DNA from: CAIVAT01 sp964473485
Lineage (GTDB): Bacteria; Bacteroidota; Bacteroidia; Bacteroidales; FEN-979
Direction of reading: 5' to 3'
NCBI GenBank assembly: GCA_964473485.1
Contig: CAYYPH010000002.1
Coordinates: 1-64,000 of the forward strand
DNA length: 64,000 nt
Below the pieces are notes generated by a model. The model was not told the DNA's origin, did not search any database, and was given only the letters and a program-made list of their open reading frames with translations. A program made the position numbers and the translations under genes. This document shows, one piece after another, positions 49,909 through 59,378 of the stretch; position 1 is the first letter of the stretch; each line of letters begins with the position of its first letter.

Positions 49909-50883
49909 ATGAGCAAGGTAAAGTATAAATTCAACAAGAAGTCCCTCACTTTTGATCGTGTTCAGACCACGTTCAGGAAACGCCTGCTCTATTTTTTCAC
50001 CCATCTCTCAACGGGGGTCGTGTTTGCTGCCGTGGTTATGATCCTGGCCTATAATTTCATCGATTCGCCGAAGGAACGGGCACAGAAAAGGGAGATCGAG
50101 CAGATGAAGTTGCAATACCAGTTCCTGAATGAACAACTGGATAAAGTGACCAAAATTCTTGACGACCTCCAGGACCGCGATGATAATATTTACCGTGTGA
50201 TCTTTGAAGCCGAACCGATTCCCAATTCCATCCGGTCGGCGGGCATCGGAGGTATCGACAAATACGAGGCCTTGAAGGGGTACTCTAATTCGGACCTGAT
50301 CATTGAGACCGAAAAAACGATGGACAGGATCATGAGCAGACTGTATGTTCAGTCAAAATCCTACGACGAGGTGTTTGGCCTTGCAAAGAACAAGGAGAAA
50401 ATGCTGGCCTCGATTCCTGCCATTCAGCCGGTCAATAACCAGGATCTGCGAAGGGTGGGCTCATATTTCGGTATGCGGATGGATCCATTTTACAAGGTAA
50501 GGAAGTTTCACGAAGGAATGGATTTTTCGGCTCCGGTCGGAACGGAGATATACGCAACCGGAAACGGAACGGTTACTGTTGCAGCACGGGATATACAAGG
50601 GGGCTATGGCAACATGGTCAGGATTGATCACGGGTACAGTTACCAGACGGTGTACGCCCATCTTTCGAGAATATTCGTCAGACCCGGGCAGAAGGTGCTG
50701 CGCGGACAGATCATCGGATATGTGGGGAACACCGGAAAATCAACATCGCCACACCTTCATTACGAGGTCCGTAAAAATGGCGTACCGCTCAATCCCATCT
50801 ATTTCTTCTTCAACGATATCACCCCTGAGCAGTTCCAGATGATGCTCGAACTGTCGGCACGCCCGTCGCAGACCATGGATTAA
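49909..50883 (+). CDS. M23-family metallopeptidase, membrane-anchored
   Basis: 324 aa from the ATG at 49,909. A basic N-terminus precedes one membrane helix (LSTGVVFAAVVMILAYNF, about residues 30-48), then a coiled coil (residues 58-90), and the LytM/M23 domain: YFGMRMDPFYKVRKFHEGMDFSAPVGTEIYATGNG (zinc His and Asp) and HLHYEVRKNG. It probably acts on peptidoglycan, or as a regulator of it, at the periplasmic face. The HTH and MGMT-like genes follow. Confidence 0.92.
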   Translation: MSKVKYKFNKKSLTFDRVQTTFRKRLLYFFTHLSTGVVFAAVVMILAYNFIDSPKERAQKREIEQMKLQYQFLNEQLDKVTKILDDLQDRDDNIYRVIFEAEPIPNSIRSAGIGGIDKYEALKGYSNSDLIIETEKTMDRIMSRLYVQSKSYDEVFGLAKNKEKMLASIPAIQPVNNQDLRRVGSYFGMRMDPFYKVRKFHEGMDFSAPVGTEIYATGNGTVTVAARDIQGGYGNMVRIDHGYSYQTVYAHLSRIFVRPGQKVLRGQIIGYVGNTGKSTSPHLHYEVRKNGVPLNPIYFFFNDITPEQFQMMLELSARPSQTMD

Positions 50884-50893
50884 CAATTTTGTC

Positions 50894-51229
50894 ATGCTGA
50901 AAAAGGATAAGAAGATCGAGAAACTATACTATTCGATTGGCGAGGTTGCTGAATTGTTCGAAGTGAACCCTTCGCTCATCCGATTCTGGGAAAAGGAGTT
51001 CGATGTACTGAAGCCCAAAAAGAACAGGAAAGGCGACCGGATGTTCACGCAGGAGGATATAGGTCAGCTGAGGCTGATCTATCACCTGGTGAAGGAACGG
51101 GGGTATACCCTTCAGGGGGCCCGTGAAAAGATGAAGCAGAACCGTGAAGATGTGGTTGATAATGTTGCCGTTATTGATTCCCTGAACCGGATCAAGTACT
51201 TCCTTCTTGACCTGAAAGAGCAGATATGA
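50894..51229 (+). CDS. MerR-family transcriptional regulator
   Basis: 111 aa consisting of the MerR winged HTH only: YYSIGEVAELFEVNPSLIRFWEKEFDVLKPKKNRKGDRMFTQEDIGQLRLIYHLVKERGYTLQGA. No ligand-binding domain beyond a short C-terminal dimerisation helix. Such mini-MerR proteins near an M23 peptidase are typical of Bacteroidetes. Starts 10 bp after the peptidase and overlaps the next gene by 4 bp. Confidence 0.9.
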   Translation: MLKKDKKIEKLYYSIGEVAELFEVNPSLIRFWEKEFDVLKPKKNRKGDRMFTQEDIGQLRLIYHLVKERGYTLQGAREKMKQNREDVVDNVAVIDSLNRIKYFLLDLKEQI

Positions 51230-51639
51230 CGGTTTACAGAGTTGAGGGCCAGGTAAGGAAAAGGAAACGCTTACCGGCACTGGTCATGCCCGGCACCAAA
51301 GCCATCCATAAGTCAGGATCGTTTTTCTCGGATGTGTACGAAATCGTCAGGCAAATTCCTTACGGGCGTGTTACGTCGTACGGAGCCATTGCCGCCTTCC
51401 TGGGGATCAGGGGATCAGCCCGGATGGTTGGCTGGGCCATGAATGCATCGCACACCCAGGTAACGGATGTGCCGGCACACAGGGTGGTTAACCGCAACGG
51501 GGTGCTTACGGGGAAACACCATTTCGGGGGGCCAGAGGTGATGAAAGATTTGCTGGAAAATGAAGGAATTTCGATAACAAATGACAAAATTGACCGTTTT
51601 AAGGAACTGTTCTGGGATCCGGCTGTACACCTGAAATGA
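51226..51639 (+). CDS. Alkyltransferase-like protein (MGMT fold without catalytic Cys)
   Basis: 137 aa. IPYGRVTSYGAIAAFLGI is the HTH-type DNA-binding helix of MGMT proteins, but the active site normally PCHRV reads PAHRVVNRNG, so the methyl-acceptor Cys is Ala. Such ATL proteins bind O6-alkylguanine and flag it for nucleotide excision repair. Its start overlaps the MerR stop by 4 bp (ATGA). Confidence 0.9.
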   Translation: MTVYRVEGQVRKRKRLPALVMPGTKAIHKSGSFFSDVYEIVRQIPYGRVTSYGAIAAFLGIRGSARMVGWAMNASHTQVTDVPAHRVVNRNGVLTGKHHFGGPEVMKDLLENEGISITNDKIDRFKELFWDPAVHLK

Positions 51640-51698
51640 ATGATCGGCTCCGGATTAGCCTGAATCTTTTTAATAGTTAAGAAACACAAATTCAAAAT

Positions 51699-52787
51699 AT
51701 GATAACAAAAGAACATATACTATCTGCACTTCGGCATGTCGACGATCCCGACCTTAAGCAGGATCTGGTGACCCTGAACATGATCGACAACATCAAGATT
51801 GAAGGCAATAAAGTGAGTTTTGATGTTGTTCTTACAACGCCCGCATGCCCCCTCAAGGGACAGATCAAACAGGCTTGTATCGATGCGGTTCACGAATTCG
51901 CGGATCCTTCGCTGGAAGTTGATATCAACATGACATCAAAAGTTACCACCCGCAGAAAAGAGACCGAGGAGATGCTGAAGGACGTCAGGAACATCATTGC
52001 GGTCGGGTCGGGAAAGGGTGGCGTAGGTAAGTCGACAGTGGCCGTCAACCTGGCAGTTGCCCTGGCCCGTACCGGCGCGCGTGTCGGGATGATCGATGCC
52101 GATATTTACGGCCCTTCGGTTCCCATGATGTTCGGGCTTATGAACGAACGACCCACCGGATATGACCGTGACGGCAAAACCTATGTTTATCCTTTTGAAA
52201 AGTATGGCATCAAGGTGCTTTCCATTGGCTTTTTTGTCGATCCTTCCAGGGCGCTTATCTGGCGCGGTCCGATGGCCTCGATGGCATTGAAGCAACTATT
52301 CACCGATGCCGAATGGGGCGCGCTCGATTATATGGTGATCGACCTTCCCCCGGGCACCGGCGATATACCGCTGACCCTGATCCAGGAATTTCCGCTCACG
52401 GGTGCCATCATTGTCAGTACCCCGCAGCAGGTGGCCATTGCCGATGTACGCAAGGCGGCCGATATGTTCCGTAACGACAAGATCAACATTCCTATCCTTG
52501 GCCTGGTCGAGAACATGTCGTGGTTCACTCCGCCCGAACTCCCCGACAATAAATATTATATTTTCGGAAAGAGCGGATGTGAGCAGTTTGCAATGGATCT
52601 GAATATTCCGTTACTCGGGCAGATTCCGATCGTAGCGGCCATTGCCGATTCGGGAGATGCAGGTGCCCCGGTTGCAGCGAACGATCATTCTGCGGTGGCA
52701 GCTTCGTTCCATCAGCTGGCCGAGAAAGTTGCGCAGCAGGTGGCCATCAGCAACGCGATCAAGGAAACTTTCGGATTCGGACGGTGA
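51699..52787 (+). CDS. mrp: Mrp/NBP35-type iron-sulfur cluster carrier ATPase
   Basis: 362 aa. N-terminal DUF59/MIP18-like domain (LRHVDDPDLKQDLVTLNMI, CPLKGQIKQACI), then the deviant Walker A GSGKGGVGKSTVAVNLA of the SIMIBI class, the DADIYGPS region, and IDLPPGTGDIPLTL. The CxxC seen in many Mrp proteins is absent: the equivalent stretch reads ENMSWFTPPELPDNKYYIFG, as is usual in Bacteroidetes. It hands Fe-S clusters to client proteins in the cytoplasm. The NifU-like gene follows. Confidence 0.93.
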   Translation: MITKEHILSALRHVDDPDLKQDLVTLNMIDNIKIEGNKVSFDVVLTTPACPLKGQIKQACIDAVHEFADPSLEVDINMTSKVTTRRKETEEMLKDVRNIIAVGSGKGGVGKSTVAVNLAVALARTGARVGMIDADIYGPSVPMMFGLMNERPTGYDRDGKTYVYPFEKYGIKVLSIGFFVDPSRALIWRGPMASMALKQLFTDAEWGALDYMVIDLPPGTGDIPLTLIQEFPLTGAIIVSTPQQVAIADVRKAADMFRNDKINIPILGLVENMSWFTPPELPDNKYYIFGKSGCEQFAMDLNIPLLGQIPIVAAIADSGDAGAPVAANDHSAVAASFHQLAEKVAQQVAISNAIKETFGFGR

Positions 52788-52818
52788 TCGGGTCCGGTCA
52801 CCGGTTCGATTTTTTCGC

Positions 52819-52826
52819 TAATTTTG
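52819..52826 (+). promoter_or_regulatory. TAnnTTTG -7 element before the nifU-like gene
   Basis: TAATTTTG about 48 bp before the ATG at 52,875; the -33 side is not convincing. Confidence 0.4.
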
Positions 52827-52874
52827 CAACGAAAACGATAATCTTTTTTTGAACTCTTTAACATCAAACCAAAT

Positions 52875-53123
52875 ATGCCTGCAAACGAAGAACTGGTTGC
52901 CAAAGTAAAGAATGTACTGGAACAGATTCGTCCCTATCTTCAGTCGGACGGCGGCGATGTGGAATATGTTGACATGACCGAAGACAATGTGGTCAACATA
53001 CGCTTGCTCGGAATGTGCGGAAACTGTCCCCACAGCCGGATGACACTGAAAAATGGCATCGAGGCCGCCGTTGTCAGGGCAATTCCCGAGATCAAATCGG
53101 TTGAATCCGTGATGGCTGAATAA
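52875..53123 (+). CDS. NifU-like C-terminal domain Fe-S scaffold protein
   Basis: 82 aa, the NifU C-terminal (Nfu) domain alone: EQIRPYLQSDGGDVEYVDM and LLGMCGNCPHSRMTLKNGIEAAV, with the cluster-binding CxxC. Transfers Fe-S clusters; placed next to mrp as in many genomes, suggesting joint function. Confidence 0.95.
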   Translation: MPANEELVAKVKNVLEQIRPYLQSDGGDVEYVDMTEDNVVNIRLLGMCGNCPHSRMTLKNGIEAAVVRAIPEIKSVESVMAE

Positions 53124-53136
53124 CCTCCTGGTTTAA

Positions 53137-54861
53137 TTAAGACAAGTATTTACCAACCATCGGCATTCTGCGCCCCATCCCGAATGCTTTCGGAGAGACC
53201 CGGAGGATGGGCGGCGTCTGGTGCCGTTTGTATTCACTGGTGTTGACCAGTTTCAGGATCCGTTTAATCAAGGGTTCTGGATACCCTTCGGCAACAAGTT
53301 CATTCGGTCCCATCCGCAGTTCGATGTATTTATAAAGGATTTCGTCAAGAATCCCGTATTCCGGCAGTGAATCGCTGTCTTTCTGACCCGGTCTGAGTTC
53401 CGCCGATGGCGGCTTCAGGATCGAGTTTACCGGTATGATTTCTTCAGCACGGTTGATATAACGCGCCAGGTGATAAACCTGTGTTTTATAAACGTCACCC
53501 AGCACGGATAACCCTCCGCACATGTCACCGTACAAGGTCCCATAACCCACTGCCGCTTCGCTCTTATTGCTGGTATTCAGCAGGATATACCCGAATTTGT
53601 TCGATAGGGCCATGAGGATCACAGCGCGGATCCTTGCCTGGATGTTTTCCTCTGTCAGATCGGACGGGAGCCCGGCGAAATGAGGTTCAAGGGTGTTTTC
53701 AAAGGCTTTGAAGGCCTCTTCGATCGGTATGATCCGGTATTCAACATCCAGCAGTCGGGCCGACCGTTTGGCGTCTTCAACGCTGTGTTCTGTTGAGTAA
53801 CGGGAGGGGAGCAGAATCCCTGTTACATTTTTATTTCCTAATGCTTCTGAGGCGAGGACCAGCGTGAGTGCGGAGTCTATTCCTCCCGAGAGGCCAAGGA
53901 TTGCCTTGCTGAATCCCATCTTGCCGAAATAATCGCGGATCCCGAGCACCAGTGCGTCGTGAATCTGGTCAATGCCTGTCGAAAAATCGACCGGACCCTG
54001 GTCAGGTGTTGTACCGGAATCGGAATAGTTGCCTTTTGAGTGGTCCTGCCCTGGCGGCATTGCGATGGTTGCTGTGAGGTTTTCGGCTGTATCATGCACC
54101 GGGCCGGGTACCTCAAAAACCGCAAGGTCTTCGCTGAACTCAGCCAGTTTACCCGTTACCCTGCCGTCCTTTCCCACCATCATCGATCCGCCGTCGAAAA
54201 TAAGCTCGGTCTGTCCTCCCACCTGGTTTACATACACCAACGGAATTCCATACCTGTTTACATTCTGCATTAAAATACCGGTGCGTACCACCGCTTGCCG
54301 GTAATGAAAAGGTGAGGCGGCGATGTTGATCATCAGGTCGGGAGCCTGGTCCAGCATCTCTTCCATCGGGTTTCTCATGTACAGCGGATCGTCGCCCACA
54401 TTCCAGAGATCTTCACAAATGGTGACAGCGAGTCTCAGGCCTTTGAAAGGGATGACCATGGCCCTCGATGGGTTGGGTTCGAAATAACGGTATTCATCGA
54501 ATACATCGTAATTGGGAAGCAGCGTTTTGACCGCAGAACCTTGTACCGATCCATCGGCCAGTAAGAAAGCGGTATTAAACAGGGGCTTGCCTTTTCCAGT
54601 GAAGTTGGCGGAGGGGGCTCCGACCACCGCGGCAATGCCGTTGCAAACAGCCGCTATTTTCGAAATGCTCTCTGCCGATTTCCTGATAAAATCATCGAAC
54701 TCAAGGAAATCGCGGGGTGGATATCCGCATACGGAAAGTTCTGCAAAAACGACCAGGTCGGCTCCCGCTTCCCCGGCCTGCCTGATGGCTTCGATGATCC
54801 GGCGCGTATTGAATTCAAAATCGCCGATGTGGTAATTGAGCTGTGCAAGGGCTATCTTCAT
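53137..54861 (-). CDS. nadE: Glutamine-dependent NAD+ synthetase
   Basis: 574 aa from the ATG at 54,861 (a GTG two codons upstream is possible). The N-terminal nitrilase-type glutaminase has the Glu (VVFAELSVCGYPPRD), a Lys, and the catalytic Cys in LAVTICEDLWN. The C-terminal synthetase has the PP-loop GLSGGIDSALTLVL and LNTSNKSEAAVGYGTLYGD. It makes NAD from deamido-NAD. It lies with the porT-like and gldB genes, a common Bacteroidetes grouping. Confidence 0.97.
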   Translation of the reverse strand: MKIALAQLNYHIGDFEFNTRRIIEAIRQAGEAGADLVVFAELSVCGYPPRDFLEFDDFIRKSAESISKIAAVCNGIAAVVGAPSANFTGKGKPLFNTAFLLADGSVQGSAVKTLLPNYDVFDEYRYFEPNPSRAMVIPFKGLRLAVTICEDLWNVGDDPLYMRNPMEEMLDQAPDLMINIAASPFHYRQAVVRTGILMQNVNRYGIPLVYVNQVGGQTELIFDGGSMMVGKDGRVTGKLAEFSEDLAVFEVPGPVHDTAENLTATIAMPPGQDHSKGNYSDSGTTPDQGPVDFSTGIDQIHDALVLGIRDYFGKMGFSKAILGLSGGIDSALTLVLASEALGNKNVTGILLPSRYSTEHSVEDAKRSARLLDVEYRIIPIEEAFKAFENTLEPHFAGLPSDLTEENIQARIRAVILMALSNKFGYILLNTSNKSEAAVGYGTLYGDMCGGLSVLGDVYKTQVYHLARYINRAEEIIPVNSILKPPSAELRPGQKDSDSLPEYGILDEILYKYIELRMGPNELVAEGYPEPLIKRILKLVNTSEYKRHQTPPILRVSPKAFGMGRRMPMVGKYLS

Positions 54862-54869
54862 GGCCACTG

Positions 54870-55571
54870 TTAAAACATGATGCCGAGATTCAGTTCGAGG
54901 TAGTTTAGCATGCTTTTTTCTCCCTCTTTCGAAAGGTTGTTGGTGCCGGTAAAAATATTATTCAGTGAATTGGAATAGGAAAATCCGAAAAAGATCCCAG
55001 AAGAGGAATCGAGATGGTACTCCCCACCGAGTCCAACAAGAATGGATTCGCGGATGAGGGTCGTGCCCCCGTCGAAGCTGTATTGCTGATCCATTTCTCC
55101 GCCATCGTCAGCCGTGAAATGTTCGTTGGCCGTCGATTTGATCCGGAATCCTGTACCAAGTCCTACCTGGCCGAAAAAGGAGATTTTATTGAACCTTTTG
55201 GTGCTCATCTTGATCATGATGGGGATCTCAAAATATAAATTACTGTATTTGCGGTCCACAAGCCCGGGCTCTACCACGGTATCCCCCGTCATCAACCTGT
55301 TGTCGCGGTAAGAGAGGTGGCCGTTGGCATAAAGAAAGTTAAACCCGGTGGAGATGGCATACCGTTCGGCGAAGAAAAAATCACTGACAAAACCCAGGGT
55401 CCCACCCACTCTTAAACCTTCGTGGTTATACCCTTCGGTTTTTGGGGCCATCCAGCCCAGGTTCGGAGCTACCTTCAGTCCCAATCTGATCGGCATTTTA
55501 TCTTGTGCTACGGTTGTCGTTCCTGAAAACAACAGGATAAACAATGGGAAAAGGAGTTGTATGCTTTTCAT
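54870..55571 (-). CDS. PorT-family outer-membrane protein
   Basis: 233 aa from the ATG at 55,571, which gives a proper signal peptide (MKSIQLLFPLFILLFSGTTTVA); the longer frame starts in a non-signal sequence. The mature part is a beta-barrel of the PorT/OmpA-like fold (LGLKVAPNLGWMAPKTEGY, FGFSYSNSLNNIF, end LELNLGIMF). PorT family members take part in the type IX secretion system; whether this one does cannot be told from sequence. Confidence 0.85.
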   Translation of the reverse strand: MKSIQLLFPLFILLFSGTTTVAQDKMPIRLGLKVAPNLGWMAPKTEGYNHEGLRVGGTLGFVSDFFFAERYAISTGFNFLYANGHLSYRDNRLMTGDTVVEPGLVDRKYSNLYFEIPIMIKMSTKRFNKISFFGQVGLGTGFRIKSTANEHFTADDGGEMDQQYSFDGGTTLIRESILVGLGGEYHLDSSSGIFFGFSYSNSLNNIFTGTNNLSKEGEKSMLNYLELNLGIMF

Positions 55572-55701
55572 ATTCAATGAGGTATTAGTAATACCGGGCC
55601 TGATGCAAAAATAAGGATTAAAAACCGGGTGCACATCAATTATACTTATTTTTAAAAAATAATCCGGTGGTCTGAACGTTTAAAATGCTGAATAGTTTTA
55701 C

Positions 55702-56724
55702 ATGAAAAAAAATATTCTGGTGCACATCCTGCTTTGCCTGTTCACCATCCAGGGCATTATTCTGCTTTCGGGATGCTCCCGGTCTGACCGTTCGCTGAAG
55801 GTTGATGTTTCGGGTATCAAGATACCCCAGGTTGTTGTTCATCGGTACGATATGGATCTGTTCCGGATTGACCCGGACAACCTTCAGCAGGGTCTTGAGC
55901 AGATCAGGCCCCGCTATCTTTTTTTCCTGGATACCGATCTTGCAGATCCTTCCAAACTGGGGGAGATGAAAGCGTACCTGGAAAACCCGAGAAGCCGGGA
56001 ATTCTATGCAGCCGTCTCGCTGAAATACGCTTCGCTTCGGTCAGTCGAAACAACACTGACCGGTGCATTCAAACATGTCATGTATTACTTTCCTGGTTTC
56101 AGGATTCCCAGGGCGTATGCCTATATTTCGGGTGGCGATTACGATTTTCCGGTCAGGTATGTCGACAGCGTGCTGCTGATCGGGCTCGACAATTACCTGG
56201 GCAGTGATTACAAGCCTTATGTCGCCGACGGGCTTCCAGCCTATCGTGTGGCCCGGATGAATGAGGAGATGATCGTTCCTGACTGCATGCGGGCGCTGGC
56301 TGCGGATATGTTCCCGGTGTCATTGCCTGGCAACAACTTGCTTGAACAAATGGTGGAGGCCGGGAAAAGGGTATGTTTCGTTGATGCGATGTTGCCCGGA
56401 TCACCCGATCGCCTGAAGATTGGCTATACCGAAGAGCAATGGGAATGGATCAAAAAAAATGAAGCCAATGTATGGGCGGCCATCATCGATAACCGATTGC
56501 TTTATGCCACAGATGGAAAAACCATCCGGTCATTTATGTCCGACGGACCCTTCACGGCTGAATTCTCGTCTGCATCACCACCCCGGATCGGAGAATTGCT
56601 TGGATGGCAGATCGTTAAAAAGTATCTCCTGGAACAACCCGGCATCAGTATCGCCGGTCTCTTTGCCGAAAAAGATGCCCAGCACATCCTGAGCATTTCG
56701 GGATATAAACCCGGACGGCCTTAA
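55702..56724 (+). CDS. gldB: Gliding-motility-type lipoprotein GldB
   Basis: 340 aa. Lipoprotein signal with LLSGC lipobox near residue 25. The mature part matches GldB: VVVHRYDMDLFRIDPDNLQQGLEQIRPRY and SVETTLTGAFKHVMYYFPGFRIPRAYAYISG. In gliding Bacteroidetes GldB supports the T9SS/motility machine, but it is also kept in non-gliding species. Divergent from the porT-like gene, near nadE as in Flavobacterium. Confidence 0.9.
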   Translation: MKKNILVHILLCLFTIQGIILLSGCSRSDRSLKVDVSGIKIPQVVVHRYDMDLFRIDPDNLQQGLEQIRPRYLFFLDTDLADPSKLGEMKAYLENPRSREFYAAVSLKYASLRSVETTLTGAFKHVMYYFPGFRIPRAYAYISGGDYDFPVRYVDSVLLIGLDNYLGSDYKPYVADGLPAYRVARMNEEMIVPDCMRALAADMFPVSLPGNNLLEQMVEAGKRVCFVDAMLPGSPDRLKIGYTEEQWEWIKKNEANVWAAIIDNRLLYATDGKTIRSFMSDGPFTAEFSSASPPRIGELLGWQIVKKYLLEQPGISIAGLFAEKDAQHILSISGYKPGRP

Positions 56725-56857
56725 CTATTACTTTTTCAGGCATTTCGTTTTAATTCATCCGCACTGCATGACAATGCTTCCGGCAGTTTGTTGAAAACTT
56801 TTCAGTATTTGATCCTTCACCTTTTCCCTCCCCGGCCTATTAACCATAAAAAAGAGG

Positions 56858-58396
56858 ATGCTGGTAAAGACATTTGGTTGTGCCGTATATGGTATCCGTG
56901 CCATTATGGTAACCGTTGAGGTTTACATGGACCGTGGAATCCAGTTTTTCATGGTCGGACTGCCCGACAATGCGGTCAAGGAGAGTCATCACCGCATTGA
57001 GTCTGCATTGCGGACGAATGGTTATAAGATCCCGGGCAAAAAGATTATCATCAACATGGCGCCGGCCGATATCAGGAAGGAGGGATCGGCTTACGACCTG
57101 ACCATTGCCATGGGGATCCTGGGTGCCATCGGTGAAGTGCAGACAGGGTCAATCGGCGATTACGTCATCATGGGCGAACTTTCGCTCGACGGAGGGCTGA
57201 TGCCGGTGAAGGGCGCGCTCCCGATCGCCATTGAGGCCAGGAACCGCGGATTCAAGGGAATCCTGCTGCCCTTGCAGAACGCTCGTGAAGCAGCCATTGT
57301 AAGCGGGATCGAGGTTTACGGGATAAGCACCATCCGTGAAGTCATCGGTTTCTTCAACGGCGATACCCGGTTAATGCCGGTGAGTTTTAACGGTCCCGAC
57401 TCATTGTTGCCGGGAGAATTGCCGGGTGACCATGATTTTGCCGATGTGCGCGGACAGGAGAACATCAAGCGGGCGCTTGAGGTAGCCGCGGCAGGGGGGC
57501 ACAACGTCCTGTTCATCGGGCCTCCCGGATCGGGAAAAACGATGCTTGCCCGCCGGTTGCCTTCCATCCTTCCGCCGCTCACGCTGAACGAGGCGCTCGA
57601 AACCACCAAGATCCATTCCGTTGCAGGAAAGCTGGGAAAAGATGTACCCTTGGTAGCCCGCCGGCCCTTCAGATCGCCACATCACACGATTTCACATATA
57701 GCGTTGGTCGGTGGAGGCAGCATTCCGCAGCCGGGCGAAGTATCACTGGCACACCACGGGGTGCTTTTCCTGGATGAGCTGCCTGAATTCCGGCGGGCGG
57801 CACTCGAGGGATTGCGGCAACCGATGGAGGACCGGGTGGTCACCATTTCCAGGGCGAAAATCACCCTCGAATACCCTGCCAGTTTCATGCTCATTGCTGC
57901 CATGAACCCTTGCCCGTGCGGTTATTATCTGCACCCGTCTGTCGCGTGCCAATGCCAGGCCGGCGAAGTTCAGAAATATATAAACCGGATTTCAGGACCG
58001 CTGTTCGACCGGATCGATATACATGTGGAGGTGGTTCCGGTAAGCTACCAGCAACTCAGTGACAGAAGAAGCTCGGAAAAAAGCGAGGTGATAAGAAAAA
58101 GGGTGATGGCGGCCAGGGCGATTCAACTGGAACGGTTCGCGGGAATTTCTGGCCTTTATTCCAATGCACAGATACCCCCGGGAAAACTTCGTGAAATCTG
58201 CCGGGTTGATGAAAAGGGCAACCAGTTGCTGCGGACGGCGATGGAAAAACTGGGCTTGTCGGCCAGGGCCTACGACAGGATTCTGAAAGTGGCAAGGACG
58301 ATCGCCGACCTCGAAGGGTTGCAGGAGATCCGCACGGAACACCTGGCTGAAGCCATTCAGTATCGTTCGCTCGACAGGGAATCGTGGGGAAGGTGA
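56858..58396 (+). CDS. yifB: YifB-family Mg chelatase-like AAA ATPase
   Basis: 512 aa. N-terminal ComM/YifB domain of S5-Lon type (FFMVGLPDNAVKESHHRIESALR), Walker A FIGPPGSGKTMLARRLPSILPPL, Walker B VLFLDELPEF, and a C-terminal Mg-chelatase extension with CPCGYYLHP (Cys ligands). ComM-like helicases promote branch migration during recombination and natural transformation. Converges on the ubiA-like gene with no gap. Confidence 0.95.
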   Translation: MLVKTFGCAVYGIRAIMVTVEVYMDRGIQFFMVGLPDNAVKESHHRIESALRTNGYKIPGKKIIINMAPADIRKEGSAYDLTIAMGILGAIGEVQTGSIGDYVIMGELSLDGGLMPVKGALPIAIEARNRGFKGILLPLQNAREAAIVSGIEVYGISTIREVIGFFNGDTRLMPVSFNGPDSLLPGELPGDHDFADVRGQENIKRALEVAAAGGHNVLFIGPPGSGKTMLARRLPSILPPLTLNEALETTKIHSVAGKLGKDVPLVARRPFRSPHHTISHIALVGGGSIPQPGEVSLAHHGVLFLDELPEFRRAALEGLRQPMEDRVVTISRAKITLEYPASFMLIAAMNPCPCGYYLHPSVACQCQAGEVQKYINRISGPLFDRIDIHVEVVPVSYQQLSDRRSSEKSEVIRKRVMAARAIQLERFAGISGLYSNAQIPPGKLREICRVDEKGNQLLRTAMEKLGLSARAYDRILKVARTIADLEGLQEIRTEHLAEAIQYRSLDRESWGR

Positions 58397-59269
58397 TCAG
58401 TACAGGAAAATATCGGCAATAACGAAAATGGCAAAAACCACCGAGGCCATGCCGTTCATGGTTGCGAAAGCAAGGTTGACCCTGCTGATGTCGTTGGGTT
58501 TGACGATCAGGTGCTCGTAGGAGAGGAGGGATGCAAAAACAACAGCGCCGATCCAGTAAGGCCATGCGAAGTGTCCGATAAGACCAGCGGCAATGACCAG
58601 GAGGATGGTTAAAAGATGCAGGGCGGCCGAAAGGACCAGGGCATTCCGCCTGCCCAGTTTTACCGGCATGGATTTTAGGTTTTCCTGTTTATCGAAATCG
58701 ATATCCTGTAAGGCGTAAAGAATATCGAAGCCGGAAACCCAGCAGATGACGATGAGGGAAAAGATCACGGGCAGCAAGGCGAAAGCGCCGGTCACGGATA
58801 GATAAGCGCCGATCGGCGCCAGCGACAAACTCAAACCCAGCACCATATGCGAAAAATGGGTGAATCTTTTGGTAAGGCTATATCCAAGGATCACGGCCAG
58901 GGCAACCGGTGAAAGCAGGAAGCACAAAAGGTTGATGAACCAGGTGGTTCCGATAAAAAGAAGGGCGTTGGCCATGACAAATATCAGCGCCGACCTGGCC
59001 GGGATGATTTTTGCCGGGATCTCGCGGCCGGCCGTTCTCGGATTTTTTATGTCGATCATCCGGTCGGCATAACGGTTAAAGCCCATGGCGGCATTCCTTG
59101 CAAAAAACACACACAGCAACACCAGAAGAAGCAGCCAGGGATCCGGTGAATGGCCGGTATGAGCCACTCCCAGCGAAAACCCGATAAGGGCAAAGGGCAG
59201 TGAAAATATGGTGTGACTGATCTTGACCAGTGAAAAATAGTTGGCGATATTTTTTTTCAGCATCATCAT
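58397..59269 (-). CDS. UbiA-like prenyltransferase
   Basis: 290 aa integral membrane protein with about eight helices. Two Asp-rich motifs: NRYADRMIDIKNPRT and DILYALQDIDFDKQENL, which bind the Mg-prenyl diphosphate. Closest in style to 4-hydroxybenzoate polyprenyltransferase-type members; in Bacteroidetes, which use menaquinone, the product may be part of quinone or another prenylated lipid path. The exact substrate is unknown. Its stop abuts that of yifB. Confidence 0.9.
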   Translation of the reverse strand: MMMLKKNIANYFSLVKISHTIFSLPFALIGFSLGVAHTGHSPDPWLLLLVLLCVFFARNAAMGFNRYADRMIDIKNPRTAGREIPAKIIPARSALIFVMANALLFIGTTWFINLLCFLLSPVALAVILGYSLTKRFTHFSHMVLGLSLSLAPIGAYLSVTGAFALLPVIFSLIVICWVSGFDILYALQDIDFDKQENLKSMPVKLGRRNALVLSAALHLLTILLVIAAGLIGHFAWPYWIGAVVFASLLSYEHLIVKPNDISRVNLAFATMNGMASVVFAIFVIADIFLY

Positions 59270-59330
59270 CCGGGTTCAGGATGCTGCAAAAATAGCAATT
59301 TGTAACTATTTCAGGCCTGAAGCGTCAAAG

Positions 59331-59360
59331 TTGCCAATCCGGGGATTTAAGCTAATTTTG
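59331..59360 (+). promoter_or_regulatory. Promoter TTG-N19-TAATTTTG
   Basis: TTG at 59,331-59,333 and TAATTTTG at 59,353-59,360. This supports the ATG at 59,379 as the start of the methyltransferase gene rather than the longer frame from 59,241. Confidence 0.65.
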
Positions 59361-59378
59361 CATCGATATTTTTCTCCG

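Noticed and set aside
59241..59378. 46 extra residues on the methyltransferase
   Set aside because: The extension is antisense to the ubiA-like gene and a good promoter lies inside it.
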